A stretch of DNA of 64,000 nucleotides from Nocardia bovistercoris (GCF_015674855.1 NZ_JADMLG010000001.1:302193-366192); one strand, 5' to 3'. Counted from the stretch's first letter, positions 35,519-44,482 are shown. Translations and numbers: made by a program. The notes: a model not told the origin generated them from the letters alone.

Positions 35519-35779
35519 TCAGTTGTGGTGTTCTTCGGGCAATGGCAGGCCGCGTTCGTCGAGCAGCGTCGCCATCGCCTCTTTCAGCCATGCGATATCT
35601 CTTCGCATGCGGAGTTCGGATTCCGCCGGGCCGCGCAATCGCGCCGCGAGATCGTCTTTGTGAATATGTCGCGATAACACCGCACTGCTCTTTCGTCGAC
35701 CGAATGATTGTCCGGGCCGAGCAGCGGGTCGGGCATATTCCGACGGGCAGCCGAGCCGGTCTGCACAGGAAATCAGCAT
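35519..35779 (-). CDS. Possible small helical protein
   Basis: An 86-codon frame with start ATG 35779 (GGAG 12 bases upstream) or GTG 35680. The last 50 residues form a charged helix (LRMRRDIAWLKEAMATLLDERG) with normal codon use, so this part is the most convincing. No family is recognised. It lies 43 bases after the PurA-like stop, in the same direction, in a local stretch that is less GC-rich than the surroundings. Confidence 0.42.
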   Translation of the reverse strand: MLISCADRLGCPSEYARPAARPGQSFGRRKSSAVLSRHIHKDDLAARLRGPAESELRMRRDIAWLKEAMATLLDERGLPLPEEHHN

Positions 35780-35822
35780 CTCGGATATTACTCCGGCCGC
35801 TATGGAACGAAAAGGAAATATT

Positions 35823-37244
35823 TCACCCGCTGATCGCGGCGAGTGCGCGGGTGCGCATCGTGCGGGCGCCGCGATTCGGGCCGTCGGAAGTGAGTGCCAC
35901 CGGAATTCCGCATTCCGATTCCCACCACCCGACTCGGTCGTCGGGCAATTCGACCGTTACTGGTTTGGCGGTGCGTAGGAGTTCGGTCAGCCGCCGTTGA
36001 TGGGCCAGATCCCGCCACCGCCCCACCGGCAGGTCCGTGACGCGACCCGTCGGCGTGCGGTAGTGAGTGGCGGCGCGCACCGCGGCGGGCGCGTCGAGGT
36101 GGGTCAGCGCGAGGCCGTCGACGCCGCCGCAGACCGCGATCGCGTAGCGGAGCAGGATCGGATCCGCGTGCCCGCGCCGGAATTCGCCCTGATACCGACC
36201 GAAGGGGTTGTGCGGCTCCGGGATATCGAGCGCGGGATCCTCGGTGGGAAACGGTCCGGCGCCGTGCCGGGTGGCATAGGTGCGGGTGACGCCGAGAGTG
36301 TAGGCGCGCGCGCCGATCTCACGCAGCATCGCCCTCGCCCGGCGCGGCTCCACCGTCGACCACGTGGTGTGCGGGTGGAAACCGCGCCACTCGTCGAGCA
36401 GCACGCCCTGGGCGCCCTCGAAGATCAGGCGCCCTCGGGCGGCGAACTCCGCGAGGCAGTCCGGCCCGACGATCGTTACGGCGGCGGCGAATTCGCGGTA
36501 CATCGCCACCAGATCCTGGATCGGCTCGTACCGGTGCGGACTCGGCGCGATGAGCGGAGCGTAGTGGTCGGCGAGCGCGCGCAGCTTCCGGTCGAGCGCC
36601 TCGGGCCGCAGACAGTCCGCGACCCGAGGAGCGTCGTAGCGCAGTGCGTAGGACGCGGTTTCGCCGATGCCGCGCCCGCAGGACCCGTGCCGCGAGGAAC
36701 CCCTCGCATCCTCGCGGGCACGGTTGGCGGCGATGTGGATCGGTGTGGTGAGCAGTGCCCCGCCGTCGATCCGCAGTAGTCGCAACGGGTCGGGGACGCC
36801 GAGTTCGGCCAGTCGCGCGGCCTCGGCGGCCAGCGCTATCGGTTCCACCAGCATGTGCCGCGAGAGCAGGGTGGGCACCCCCGAAAAGGTGCCAGACCCG
36901 AATTGCGCGAACGTATGCCGCTTTCCATCCGCCAGCACCGTGTGCGCCGCCTGCGCGCCACCGTTGAACCGCACCACCGCGGCGACCGGACGCGCGGACT
37001 CCACCGCGCACAACCAGTCCACGGTCGCACCTTTGCCTGCATCACCGAATCCGAGGTCGACCACGATCACATTCCCGGTGCGTATCCCAGCGTCGCCATC
37101 GACCACCTCCTCGCGACGATCGTCCCGCCGGTCCGCCCGGAAACCGGCCGCGCCGGTATCGCTGCGGCGCACCCTGCCCTCGTTCCCGCACCGATCGCCC
37201 GCGCCGACACGGCTGTCCACATCGGCGCCGGGAGGCGCACTCAC
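35823..37244 (-). CDS. Divergent adenylosuccinate synthetase (PurA) paralogue
   Basis: A 473-residue PurA-family protein. The GTP/IMP loop GFGDAGKG at 65-72 keeps the catalytic Asp68 and Lys71 but has Ala where PurA has Glu (GDEGKG). The second catalytic residue His101 (NGGAQAAHTV) and a GSCGRGIG loop are also kept. Compared with housekeeping PurA it has a 55-residue N-terminal extension and a divergent C terminus. PurA-type enzymes join a carboxyl-bearing amine such as aspartate to a purine 6-position using GTP. Its GTG 37244 overlaps the VWA stop (GTGA). This is probably not the sole cellular PurA; a specialised nucleotide ligase is inferred. Confidence 0.82.
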   Translation of the reverse strand: MSAPPGADVDSRVGAGDRCGNEGRVRRSDTGAAGFRADRRDDRREEVVDGDAGIRTGNVIVVDLGFGDAGKGATVDWLCAVESARPVAAVVRFNGGAQAAHTVLADGKRHTFAQFGSGTFSGVPTLLSRHMLVEPIALAAEAARLAELGVPDPLRLLRIDGGALLTTPIHIAANRAREDARGSSRHGSCGRGIGETASYALRYDAPRVADCLRPEALDRKLRALADHYAPLIAPSPHRYEPIQDLVAMYREFAAAVTIVGPDCLAEFAARGRLIFEGAQGVLLDEWRGFHPHTTWSTVEPRRARAMLREIGARAYTLGVTRTYATRHGAGPFPTEDPALDIPEPHNPFGRYQGEFRRGHADPILLRYAIAVCGGVDGLALTHLDAPAAVRAATHYRTPTGRVTDLPVGRWRDLAHQRRLTELLRTAKPVTVELPDDRVGWWESECGIPVALTSDGPNRGARTMRTRALAAISG

Positions 37245-38179
37245 GCCGCGCCTCCCGGCAGCGCGCGCGGACCTCCGCCCAGCGCCTTCCCGACCGATTC
37301 GGCCTCAACCACCGATCCCAGGTCGCGCAGGTCGGCCAAGCCCGAGGACAGGTCGACCTTGTCCTCGCCCAGTCCGATGGTGAGGGCGATGAGTTCGCAC
37401 ACCGCGCCGGGATCGTCGAGTTTCAGGAAGTTCTGGCCGAGCAGGCCGCGCCAGTGTTCGGCGATTTCCGGGTCGTCGTAGTAGCTCGACTGGTCGGGCA
37501 GGATGTAGTGGACGTGCCAGCGCCGGGCGAGTTCCCGGTAGATCGAGGCCACCTCGACGTCGGTGCGGACGTGGTCGCCGATGACGGACCGGATGTGTCG
37601 CGAGGCCAGGCGGGGTTTGTTCAATTCGTCGCCGATGAGGAACAGATAGCCGCGTTTGCGGCGTTTCTCCCAGGCGTCGGTGACAATATGGGTGGCCATG
37701 AAATAGGCGGCCAATTCGTAGCTTTCGGACTTCTGGCCGCCACCGCCGCCTTCGAGCAGAATATTGCGCAATTGTTCGTCCATGCGGTTGTCGGATTCGA
37801 ATTGCCCGATCTGCAACGGGACCCGGTCGGTGTCGGCGTCGCCGATCGCGCCGAACAGGATCTGCGGATCTTCCGCGTACCCCTTGGCGCGCAACAATCC
37901 GTGCAGGGTGCCGAGTTTGGCTTGCATGATTCTCGGCACGCGGCCCATCGAGCCGGTCACGTCGAAGAGCACCGCGACCGGAAGGGCGGCGCCGTGTTCG
38001 GCCGAGTCGCGGCATTCGCGCGCCCGCACGCCGAGCGGGTCGAGGTCGGGATGCGCGGCCCAGTCGGTGTAGGGCTTGTCACGCATGCTCGCGGTGTAGC
38101 CGAAGTCCTCGACTCCCCGGCTCGCGCGGTAGGTCTTGGCCGCGCGGTAGGCGGTGTCGTCCCAATGTCCGTATCCCAT
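37241..38179 (-). CDS. VWA-domain protein coupled to the PurA paralogue
   Basis: A 312-residue soluble protein with a von Willebrand factor A domain. The MIDAS motif D73-x-T75-x-S77 (FDVTGSMG) is near residue 73, followed by an alternating strand/helix pattern (FGAIGDADTD, LFLIGDELNKP, VHYILPDQSSYYDD). VWA domains bind metal and protein partners. ATG 38179 follows GAGGAAAG. A strong promoter with a palindrome lies immediately upstream. Overlap with the PurA-like gene implies the two products act together. Confidence 0.85.
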   Translation of the reverse strand: MGYGHWDDTAYRAAKTYRASRGVEDFGYTASMRDKPYTDWAAHPDLDPLGVRARECRDSAEHGAALPVAVLFDVTGSMGRVPRIMQAKLGTLHGLLRAKGYAEDPQILFGAIGDADTDRVPLQIGQFESDNRMDEQLRNILLEGGGGGQKSESYELAAYFMATHIVTDAWEKRRKRGYLFLIGDELNKPRLASRHIRSVIGDHVRTDVEVASIYRELARRWHVHYILPDQSSYYDDPEIAEHWRGLLGQNFLKLDDPGAVCELIALTIGLGEDKVDLSSGLADLRDLGSVVEAESVGKALGGGPRALPGGAA

Positions 38180-38203
38180 GGCGTCTTTCCTCTCTCTCGC
38201 CAC

Positions 38204-38224
38204 TTTTAGTGTATTCAACCAAAA
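38204..38224. promoter_or_regulatory. Imperfect palindrome over the VWA-purA-like promoter
   Basis: A 21-base imperfect palindrome of the form TTTT-N-GT-N7-AC-N-AAAA covers the -10 region. It is AT-rich in a very GC-rich genome and is placed to block RNA polymerase. The NUDIX/NrtR-like regulator encoded in the same cluster is a candidate ligand-responsive repressor. Confidence 0.5.
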
Positions 38225-38236
38225 CTGCGGCGTCAA
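38208..38236 (-). promoter_or_regulatory. Sigma-70-type promoter of the VWA gene
   Basis: On the minus strand TTGACG (38231-38236) and TACACT (38208-38213) are separated by 17 bases, a near-consensus housekeeping promoter. Transcription should begin about 20-25 bases upstream of the VWA start codon at 38179. Confidence 0.7.
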
Positions 38237-38299
38237 GGGTTGCTCGACGCCCCGGCGGCACGACACGGCCGGGTTGATTGGCGCGGTGGCGAAGTCGTG

Positions 38300-39043
38300 G
38301 TGAACAATTCAGCCGTGCGAGAACTGTGGGACCGGACCTACCTGGCATTGCTGCCATGGACCGACATTCCCCGACGTGAGCTCGATGCGCAGTGCAGGCA
38401 GGCCGTGATGGCGGCGCTGGCCGCACTCTGGGGCAGCTGCGACGCGGACGTGCTCGACGCGGCGGCGACCGACGAACAGGTGCACGCGATCGTCGCGGCG
38501 CAAGCCGTCTACGGACTCGGCTGGCGCGACGCGGTACTCGGCGACATCGCCACCAGGGCGCGCGCGGCCGGACTCGGCGACGGCCCCGGCAGGCTCTGGG
38601 CGCCGCCCGAACGCTGGCACCTGGGGCGCGGCCGCGCTTTCCGCGCCACCCTGCGCGACAACCTCGGCTTCTTCGCCCGGCACCCACGCTCCCAGGAACT
38701 GCGGCTGGTGCGCACCGTCCGCGCGGCCGTCGCCGCCGCCGACGCCGACCCCCGCACCACGCTGACCCTGCTGTACCGCGCGGCCTGGACCGAACACGCC
38801 ACCGAACGACTCGGCTGGAGTGACGCCGAATGGTGGCAGTACCTCGGCATCGACGAACTGACCACGTGGGCTGTCATCGCCCTGCGCATCCCGATGGACG
38901 AACCGGACCGCGCGGGCTGGGCGGTCGAGGAAGTCGCCGAGGCGATGAGCCCGCCGGACTGGACCTGGTCGGGCACCGGCCTACCCGACGACTTCCTCGA
39001 GGCCGCCTTCGACACCCTCGCCCTGCCCGTCCGGGAGTTCTGA
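38300..39043 (+). CDS. Hypothetical soluble protein
   Basis: A 247-residue Ala/Arg/Trp-rich helical protein without membrane segments. Features include an N-terminal 'LPWTDIPRRELDAQCRQAV' helix and a C-terminal acidic segment ending 'LALPVREF'. No family is recognised. GTG 38297 or 38300 is the start, divergent from the VWA gene, so the two may share regulatory DNA. It is convergent with the ABC-F gene. Confidence 0.68.
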   Translation: MNNSAVRELWDRTYLALLPWTDIPRRELDAQCRQAVMAALAALWGSCDADVLDAAATDEQVHAIVAAQAVYGLGWRDAVLGDIATRARAAGLGDGPGRLWAPPERWHLGRGRAFRATLRDNLGFFARHPRSQELRLVRTVRAAVAAADADPRTTLTLLYRAAWTEHATERLGWSDAEWWQYLGIDELTTWAVIALRIPMDEPDRAGWAVEEVAEAMSPPDWTWSGTGLPDDFLEAAFDTLALPVREF

Positions 39044-39074
39044 CCCGTACCGAGCGCGGGGTGCGTACGCGGCA

Positions 39075-40697
39075 CTACCCATCGGGAAGATCGTCCGCAC
39101 CGTCCTCCTCGGCGGGCACACCCTCGAGCAGCCCGTCGGCGGTGAGGTCGAGCCACCTGGTCACGCCGATCTCTTCGAGGAAGCGCGGATCGTGGCTGAC
39201 CACGATGAGCGCGCCCTCGAATCCGGCCAGCGCCTGGGTGAGGTGTTCCAGGCTCGGCAGGTCGAGATTGTTGGTCGGCTCGTCGAGCAGCAGCAGCCGC
39301 GGGGCGGGTTCGGCCAGCAACAGCATGGCCAACGCCGCGCGCAACCGTTCGCCGCCGGAGAGCGCGCCCGCCGCGACGTCGGCCGCCGCGCCGCGAAACA
39401 GGAAGCGGGCCAGCTGACCTCTGATCCGTTCGGCGGTGGCATGCGGCGCGGCGGCCGCGACGTTCTCGAACAGTGAGCGGTTCTCGTCGAAGACGTCGAG
39501 CCGCTGGGCGAGCATCCGCCACGGCACGGCGGGCGGTGTTTCGGCGACGCGGCGCAGCAGGGTGGTCTTGCCGATGCCGTTGCGCCCGGTCAGCGCGATC
39601 CGTTCCGGCCCGCTGACCCGCAGCGTCACCCGTGGCCCACAGGCCAGCGCCACGTCGACGAGGTCGACGACGTCCTGCCCCGGATACAGGCGCGTCTCCG
39701 GCAGGTCGACACGGATCTCGCGGTCGTCACGCACCAATTCCTCGGCGCGGGTCAGCTGTTGCCTCGCGGTGTCCAGCTTGTCGATATGGGTATTGCGCAA
39801 CTTGCCCGCCGACACCTGTGCGGCCCGCTTGCGCGCACCCATCACGATTTTGGGTTCCCGCTTGTTCTCCTCCATCTTGCGGCCGTAGCGCAGCCGCCTG
39901 TCGAGTTTGACCCGTGTCTCGACCAGCTCCCTGGCTTGCCTGCGGACATCTCCGCGCGCCTCGCGCACGGCGGCGCGCGCGGCCTCCTGCTCGGCTTCGA
40001 CGATCTGTTCGTAGTCGCTGTAGCCGCCGCCGAACATCCGCAGTTCGCCTTGGCGCAGTTCCGCGATTCCGGACATGCGATCGAGAAGTTCGCGGTCGTG
40101 ACTGACGGTGAGCACGGCTCCGGAGAACTGGTCGACCACCTCGTACAGGCGCGCTCGCGCGAACCGGTCCAGATTATTGGTCGGCTCGTCCAGCAGCAGC
40201 ACATCCGGTTCGGACAGCAGTTGGGCCACCAGCCCGAGCAGCACCGTCTCGCCGCCGGACAGGGTCTCCAGGGCGCGGTCGAGCTGTTCGACCGAGTCGG
40301 CGAGGTAGTTCAGTCCGAGTCGGCCGAGCAGCGCGATCGCGCGCTCCTCGACATCCCACGAACTGCCGACCGTCTCGAAATCCCGCTCGTCGGCGCCGCC
40401 GGATTCGATGCGGTGCAACGACTTCCGTATCTCGGCGATACCGAGCACGGCATCGACCCGTTGGCCGGGCGCCCACCCGAGGTCCTGGCGCAGGTAGCCG
40501 AGGCGACCGGAAACGGTGATCGAACCGCGCGCAGGCGTGAGTTCACCGGCCGCCAACCGCAGCAAGGTGGATTTGCCAGAACCGTTGGCGCCGACCAGCC
40601 CGATGTGTCCCGCGCCGAATACGGCGTCGAGCCCGTCGAAGACGGGGGTGCCGTCGGGCCAGGCGAAGGTGAGATCGGACAGCGAAAGAAAGGCCAT
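39075..40697 (-). CDS. ABC-F ATPase (ribosome-protection or translation-factor type)
   Basis: A 540-residue protein with two ABC domains and no membrane segments. Walker A motifs are GANGSGKST (about 36-44) and GRNGIGKTT, signatures LSGGE occur in both halves, and both Walker B motifs read LLLLDEPTNNLD or similar. A basic helical linker (about 230-310) would be the ribosome-contacting arm. ABC-F proteins dislodge antibiotics from, or tune, the ribosome. The 5' leader carries a candidate leader-peptide attenuator, which favours an inducible antibiotic-resistance role. ATG 40697 has AGGGG 5 bases upstream. Confidence 0.9.
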   Translation of the reverse strand: MAFLSLSDLTFAWPDGTPVFDGLDAVFGAGHIGLVGANGSGKSTLLRLAAGELTPARGSITVSGRLGYLRQDLGWAPGQRVDAVLGIAEIRKSLHRIESGGADERDFETVGSSWDVEERAIALLGRLGLNYLADSVEQLDRALETLSGGETVLLGLVAQLLSEPDVLLLDEPTNNLDRFARARLYEVVDQFSGAVLTVSHDRELLDRMSGIAELRQGELRMFGGGYSDYEQIVEAEQEAARAAVREARGDVRRQARELVETRVKLDRRLRYGRKMEENKREPKIVMGARKRAAQVSAGKLRNTHIDKLDTARQQLTRAEELVRDDREIRVDLPETRLYPGQDVVDLVDVALACGPRVTLRVSGPERIALTGRNGIGKTTLLRRVAETPPAVPWRMLAQRLDVFDENRSLFENVAAAAPHATAERIRGQLARFLFRGAAADVAAGALSGGERLRAALAMLLLAEPAPRLLLLDEPTNNLDLPSLEHLTQALAGFEGALIVVSHDPRFLEEIGVTRWLDLTADGLLEGVPAEEDGADDLPDG

Positions 40698-40706
40698 GTG
40701 AACCCC

Positions 40707-40780
40707 TGAGGTGTGCGACGGATACGCGGCGCGCGATTCGCGGGCCGCCCGAGAGCGCTACCTCATGAGAGCAACGGCAT
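40707..40780 (-). promoter_or_regulatory. Leader peptide and SD-sequestering attenuator candidate of the ABC-F gene
   Basis: On the minus strand a 5-codon frame (Met-Pro-Leu-Leu-Ser, 40780-40763) follows GGAG by 4 bases. Its stop lies in TGAGGT (40765-40760), which is complementary to ACCTCA (40712-40707) abutting the ABC-F ribosome site AGGGG. A ribosome stalled on the leader would prevent this pairing. The pairing is only 6 bp, so the model is tentative. Confidence 0.45.
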
Positions 40781-40872
40781 GACTCCGATCAACGGGAACA
40801 AGACTCGTCCAGGTTAGCCAGAGCCGAGGCCTCGGCGCCAGTGATATTCCGATCACACCTGCGCCGAACGAC

Positions 40873-41445
40873 CTACACCCGAACGACGGCGGTCAGCGGG
40901 TAATCGCCCTGGCGATCCCGGCCGCCGAGGAAGGTGAGTTCGAGAACCACCGCGGCCGCGACGACTTCGGCTCCGGCCTGGTCGAACAACTCCGCCGCCG
41001 CAGCCAGCGTGCCGCCGGTGGCGAGCACGTCGTCGAGCAGCAGGATGCGCCGACCGGCGAGATCGATGCCGTCGCCGGGGATCTCGAGGCGCGCGGTGCC
41101 GTATTCGAGCGTGTACTCGCGCGAGAGCACCGGCGGCGGCAACTTGCCCGCCTTGCGGACCGCGAGCACGCCGGTGCCGAGCGTGGCCGCGACGCCCGCG
41201 CCGAGCAGGAAGCCGCGTGCGTCGACGCCCGCGACGAGATCGGCATCGGGGGCGCAGGCGGCGAGGCTGTCGATCACCGCACGGAAGGCGTGGGGATCGG
41301 CGAAGACCGGGGTGAGGTCGGCGAAGCGGACGCCGGGAGTCGGGAAATCATCGCGCCACCTGGTCAGACGTTCGACCTGTCCGGCGGCCTTCGCGGTCCG
41401 TTCGGCGACTGCGTCGTCGGATTCGATCGCCGCGTGCTTACTCAT
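40873..41445 (-). CDS. apt: Adenine phosphoribosyltransferase
   Basis: A 190-residue type I phosphoribosyltransferase. The PRPP loop RILLLDDVLATGGT, the flexible-loop region LSREYTLEYGTARLEI and the VAGVDARGFLLG motif are intact. It salvages adenine to AMP. ATG 41445 follows GGAGAGGTG; the in-frame upstream start is not needed. It follows the dppE-like gene by 37 bases, as in mycobacteria. Confidence 0.96.
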   Translation of the reverse strand: MSKHAAIESDDAVAERTAKAAGQVERLTRWRDDFPTPGVRFADLTPVFADPHAFRAVIDSLAACAPDADLVAGVDARGFLLGAGVAATLGTGVLAVRKAGKLPPPVLSREYTLEYGTARLEIPGDGIDLAGRRILLLDDVLATGGTLAAAAELFDQAGAEVVAAAVVLELTFLGGRDRQGDYPLTAVVRV

Positions 41446-41482
41446 CGACACCTCTCCATGGTCACTCACCCACACACACCTG

Positions 41483-43204
41483 TCACCTCTTCAGCACCCA
41501 GCGATCCATGTTCCAGCCGCTGCCACCCTGCGTCGCACCGGCGATGCCGTTGCGCAGGCCGTTCGCGAAACCGATGGTCCTCGGGGTGGCGAACAGCGGA
41601 ATGCTCGGCATCTCCGACCACAGCAGGTTCTCGGCCTCGGTCAGCAGACCCAGCTGGGCGGCCGAGTTGTCGTCGGCCGCAAGCTGATCGGTGATCGCAT
41701 CGTAACGGCCGTTGCCGAACCTCCCGAAATTGAGTCCGCTACCGGTGCGCAACGCGCCGGTGGCGGCGACCGCGCTGAGCGATCCGGCCGGACCCGGCGC
41801 GGCGGCGGTGCTGCCGAGTACGGCGTCGACCTTGCCCTCGGCGAGCTGGGCCGGACTGAAATCGGCTGCGCCCGCGTCGATCACGGTGACACCGGCGGGT
41901 TTGCAGGCCGCGGCCACGGCGGCCACGGTGGCCGCCCTGCGCTCGTCGGGGCCGAGGTATCCGATCCGCACGGTCGGATTCGGCACGCCCGCGCTGGCGA
42001 ACTGCGCGGTGACACCCGAGGCGTCGGGGCTTCGGTACTTGTCGGCCGCGCCCGTGACCGCACCGTAGAACAGCGAATCCTGCTGCACGGACCGCGAATT
42101 CAAGGGCGCGGACCCCAGTCCCGAACTCGGCGCGTCCGGTGTCTTGCCGAGGCGGTCGAACAGTTCCTGGCGCGGCACGCACAGCGCGAACGCGCGACGG
42201 GCCTGCACCGAGCCGAACACGCCGCCCGTGGACAGCACCAGCTGCTCCGCGCCGCGCCCCGGCACGGTATCGACGGAGAAGGCGCCGAGATCGAGATCAC
42301 GCACCGATCCCGCACCGATGTCGAGCACGCTCACGGCTTTGTCGGCGACCTTCGACTTCAGATCCGCGGCGCGTCCGAACACCACGATCCGCCCGGTCTC
42401 GGCCTTGTTGCCCCACCAGCGTTCGTTCGCGACGAGCACCAGACCGTCCTTCGCGTCGAAGGATTCGAGCCGGTACGGCCCCGAGGACGGGAAGCGCGAG
42501 GCATCGAGATCGCCCTCGCCCAGATTCCACCCGGTGTTCCAGAAATCGGCCAGCCGCTGCACCGCGCCCGGATCGCCGGTCTGCAAGGCGGACACCACAT
42601 TCGGGACGTTCGCCGCGCGCGCCGCGACGTGCGCGGGCATCAGCTCACCGGCGGTGAACAGGTTGCGCCACGGCGTATACCTCCGGTCGGGACGGAAAAC
42701 CACCGTGGCGTCCTTGGAACCCGGCTGGCAATCCACCCGCTCGATATCGGCGTAGCCCGCCGTCGTCGCCGCGTCGAAGGCCGGAACCTGGCCGCGGTCA
42801 CCGGGTTTGGTGAACCGGCCGCTGCGCGCGGCCCAGGCCAGCACCAGGTCGTCGCAGGAGGTGGGGACGCCGTCGGAGTAGACGCCGTCCGGATTCAGCC
42901 GGTACTGGATGGTCTGGGCCTCCCCCGGCACCTCCTTCGCGGTGCCCGCGTCGGTGTCGGCGACCTGCTGACCGTCCGGTCCGGTGTAGAAGAAACCGGT
43001 GAGCACCCGGCTGAACACCATCGCGGAACCGCCGACGGCGCCCGCGGTGGCGCCGCCGTTGTAGCTGGTGACAGCCACATCGACGGCGTAGCCGATGGAG
43101 GGGACCTGATTCTCCGACGAGCACCCCGCAGCCGTGCCGATGGCGAGGATGCCCGCGGCGGCCGCTGCGATCAGACGCGCCGTCGCGCCGGGACGTGGTC
43201 GCAT
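41483..43204 (-). CDS. Peptide ABC-transporter-type substrate-binding lipoprotein (Rv2585c-like)
   Basis: A 573-residue SBP_bac_5 family protein with a signal ending in lipobox GTAAGC (Cys28). The mature protein has the family's bilobed length and motifs (FSRVLTGFFYTG, FPSSGPYRLESFDAKDGLVL). It is in the same place as M. tuberculosis Rv2585c, between secF and apt, with no permease or ATPase genes beside it. It probably binds oligopeptides or a similar ligand at the cell surface. Confidence 0.9.
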   Translation of the reverse strand: MRPRPGATARLIAAAAAGILAIGTAAGCSSENQVPSIGYAVDVAVTSYNGGATAGAVGGSAMVFSRVLTGFFYTGPDGQQVADTDAGTAKEVPGEAQTIQYRLNPDGVYSDGVPTSCDDLVLAWAARSGRFTKPGDRGQVPAFDAATTAGYADIERVDCQPGSKDATVVFRPDRRYTPWRNLFTAGELMPAHVAARAANVPNVVSALQTGDPGAVQRLADFWNTGWNLGEGDLDASRFPSSGPYRLESFDAKDGLVLVANERWWGNKAETGRIVVFGRAADLKSKVADKAVSVLDIGAGSVRDLDLGAFSVDTVPGRGAEQLVLSTGGVFGSVQARRAFALCVPRQELFDRLGKTPDAPSSGLGSAPLNSRSVQQDSLFYGAVTGAADKYRSPDASGVTAQFASAGVPNPTVRIGYLGPDERRAATVAAVAAACKPAGVTVIDAGAADFSPAQLAEGKVDAVLGSTAAAPGPAGSLSAVAATGALRTGSGLNFGRFGNGRYDAITDQLAADDNSAAQLGLLTEAENLLWSEMPSIPLFATPRTIGFANGLRNGIAGATQGGSGWNMDRWVLKR

Positions 43205-43279
43205 GAACGAAGACTCCCTACGTTTGGGTTTGAGTGCTCACCGCGAATTCAGTGCCCGACCGCGCACGCGGTCGCCGCG

Positions 43280-44482
43280 TCAGGGTCTGCGCTTGTGCCG
43301 CTTGCCGCTCGGGCGCGCGCCGGGACGCGGCGCGGCGCTCTCGTACCGGTCCCGTCCCGATTCCTCGGCGTCACGCCTGCCGGTCGCGGCGGTCACGCGG
43401 CGCTCGGCCTCGGCGCGCGCCCGCGCCGACGCCGCACCCGAACGGCGCGCGAGCACCTTCTTCGTGTGCGCGGCCACCGGACCGAACCGCTCCTTGATCG
43501 ACACCAGGACCGGCACCGCGAAGAAGATCGAGGAATAGGCGCCGACCACCATGCCGACCAGCTGCACCAGCGCGAGGTCCTTCAGCGTGCCGACGCCGAG
43601 CAGCCACACCGCGATCACCAGCATGCCGATGATGGGCAGGATGCCGATCACGGTGGTGTTGATCGAACGCATGAGAGTCTGGTTCGCCGCCAGATTCGCC
43701 TGTTCGGCGTAGGTGCGCTTGGTCAGGTGCAGCACGCCTCTGGTGTTCTCCTCGACCTTGTCGAAGACGACCACGTTGTCGTAGAGCACGTATCCGAGGA
43801 TGGTGAGCAGGCCGATCACCGCCGCGGGCGTCACCTCGAAGCCGACCAGCGAATACACCCCGGCCGTCACGATGAGGTTGAAGAACAGCGAGGCGACCGC
43901 CGCGATCGACATGTCGCGTTCGAAGCGGATCGCGATGTAGATCATCGTCAACACCACGAAGACCACCAGCGCGATCAGCGCCTGTCGGGTGATCTGGCTG
44001 CCCCAGGTCTCGCTGATCTCGGCGATGCTGATGGCGTTGCGGCTCACCGTGCCGCTGGAATCCTTCGGCTGGAACTTGTCGAACAGCGCGTTCTGCAATT
44101 GCGCGGTCTGCTGGGCGTCGAGGGTGTCGGAGCGGACCTGGATGGTCGCCGACGAACCTGCCCCGACCTTCTGCACCGAGACCGGCGCGTGGCCGAAGGT
44201 ATCGGAGTAGACGTCCTCCACGCTCTGGGTGCTGACATGGTCGCCCGCGGGCAGCTTGATGCGCGATCCGCCCGCGAAATCGATGCCGAGGGTGAAGCCG
44301 CGCACCGCGATGCTCAGCAGCGAGATCAACAGGAAGGCCGCGGTCAGCGCGTAGTACATCCGCCGCTTGCCGACGATCTCGAAGCCGCCGGTGCCGGTGT
44401 AGAGGCGTTCGAAGATGCTGTGCCGAGGCGCGCTCGCCCGCTCCGGCTCGTCCTCGAAGCGTTCCAGGGTTGGAGTGCTCAT
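43280..44482 (-). CDS. secF: Protein translocase subunit SecF
   Basis: A 400-residue membrane protein with six predicted membrane segments and SecF motifs (GIDFAGGSRI near the first periplasmic loop, GLLTILGYVLYDNVVVFDKVEEN). With SecD it uses the proton gradient to aid Sec export. The C-terminal 65 residues are Arg/Ala-rich and cytosolic. ATG 44482 overlaps the secD stop (ATGA). Confidence 0.97.
   Translation of the reverse strand: MSTPTLERFEDEPERASAPRHSIFERLYTGTGGFEIVGKRRMYYALTAAFLLISLLSIAVRGFTLGIDFAGGSRIKLPAGDHVSTQSVEDVYSDTFGHAPVSVQKVGAGSSATIQVRSDTLDAQQTAQLQNALFDKFQPKDSSGTVSRNAISIAEISETWGSQITRQALIALVVFVVLTMIYIAIRFERDMSIAAVASLFFNLIVTAGVYSLVGFEVTPAAVIGLLTILGYVLYDNVVVFDKVEENTRGVLHLTKRTYAEQANLAANQTLMRSINTTVIGILPIIGMLVIAVWLLGVGTLKDLALVQLVGMVVGAYSSIFFAVPVLVSIKERFGPVAAHTKKVLARRSGAASARARAEAERRVTAATGRRDAEESGRDRYESAAPRPGARPSGKRHKRRP

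Noticed and set aside
35823..37244. Idea that the PurA paralogue is a PurZ-type 2-aminoadenylosuccinate synthase
   Set aside because: From memory PurZ replaces the catalytic Asp of the GDEGKG loop; here the Asp is kept, and no other Z-genome genes are nearby.
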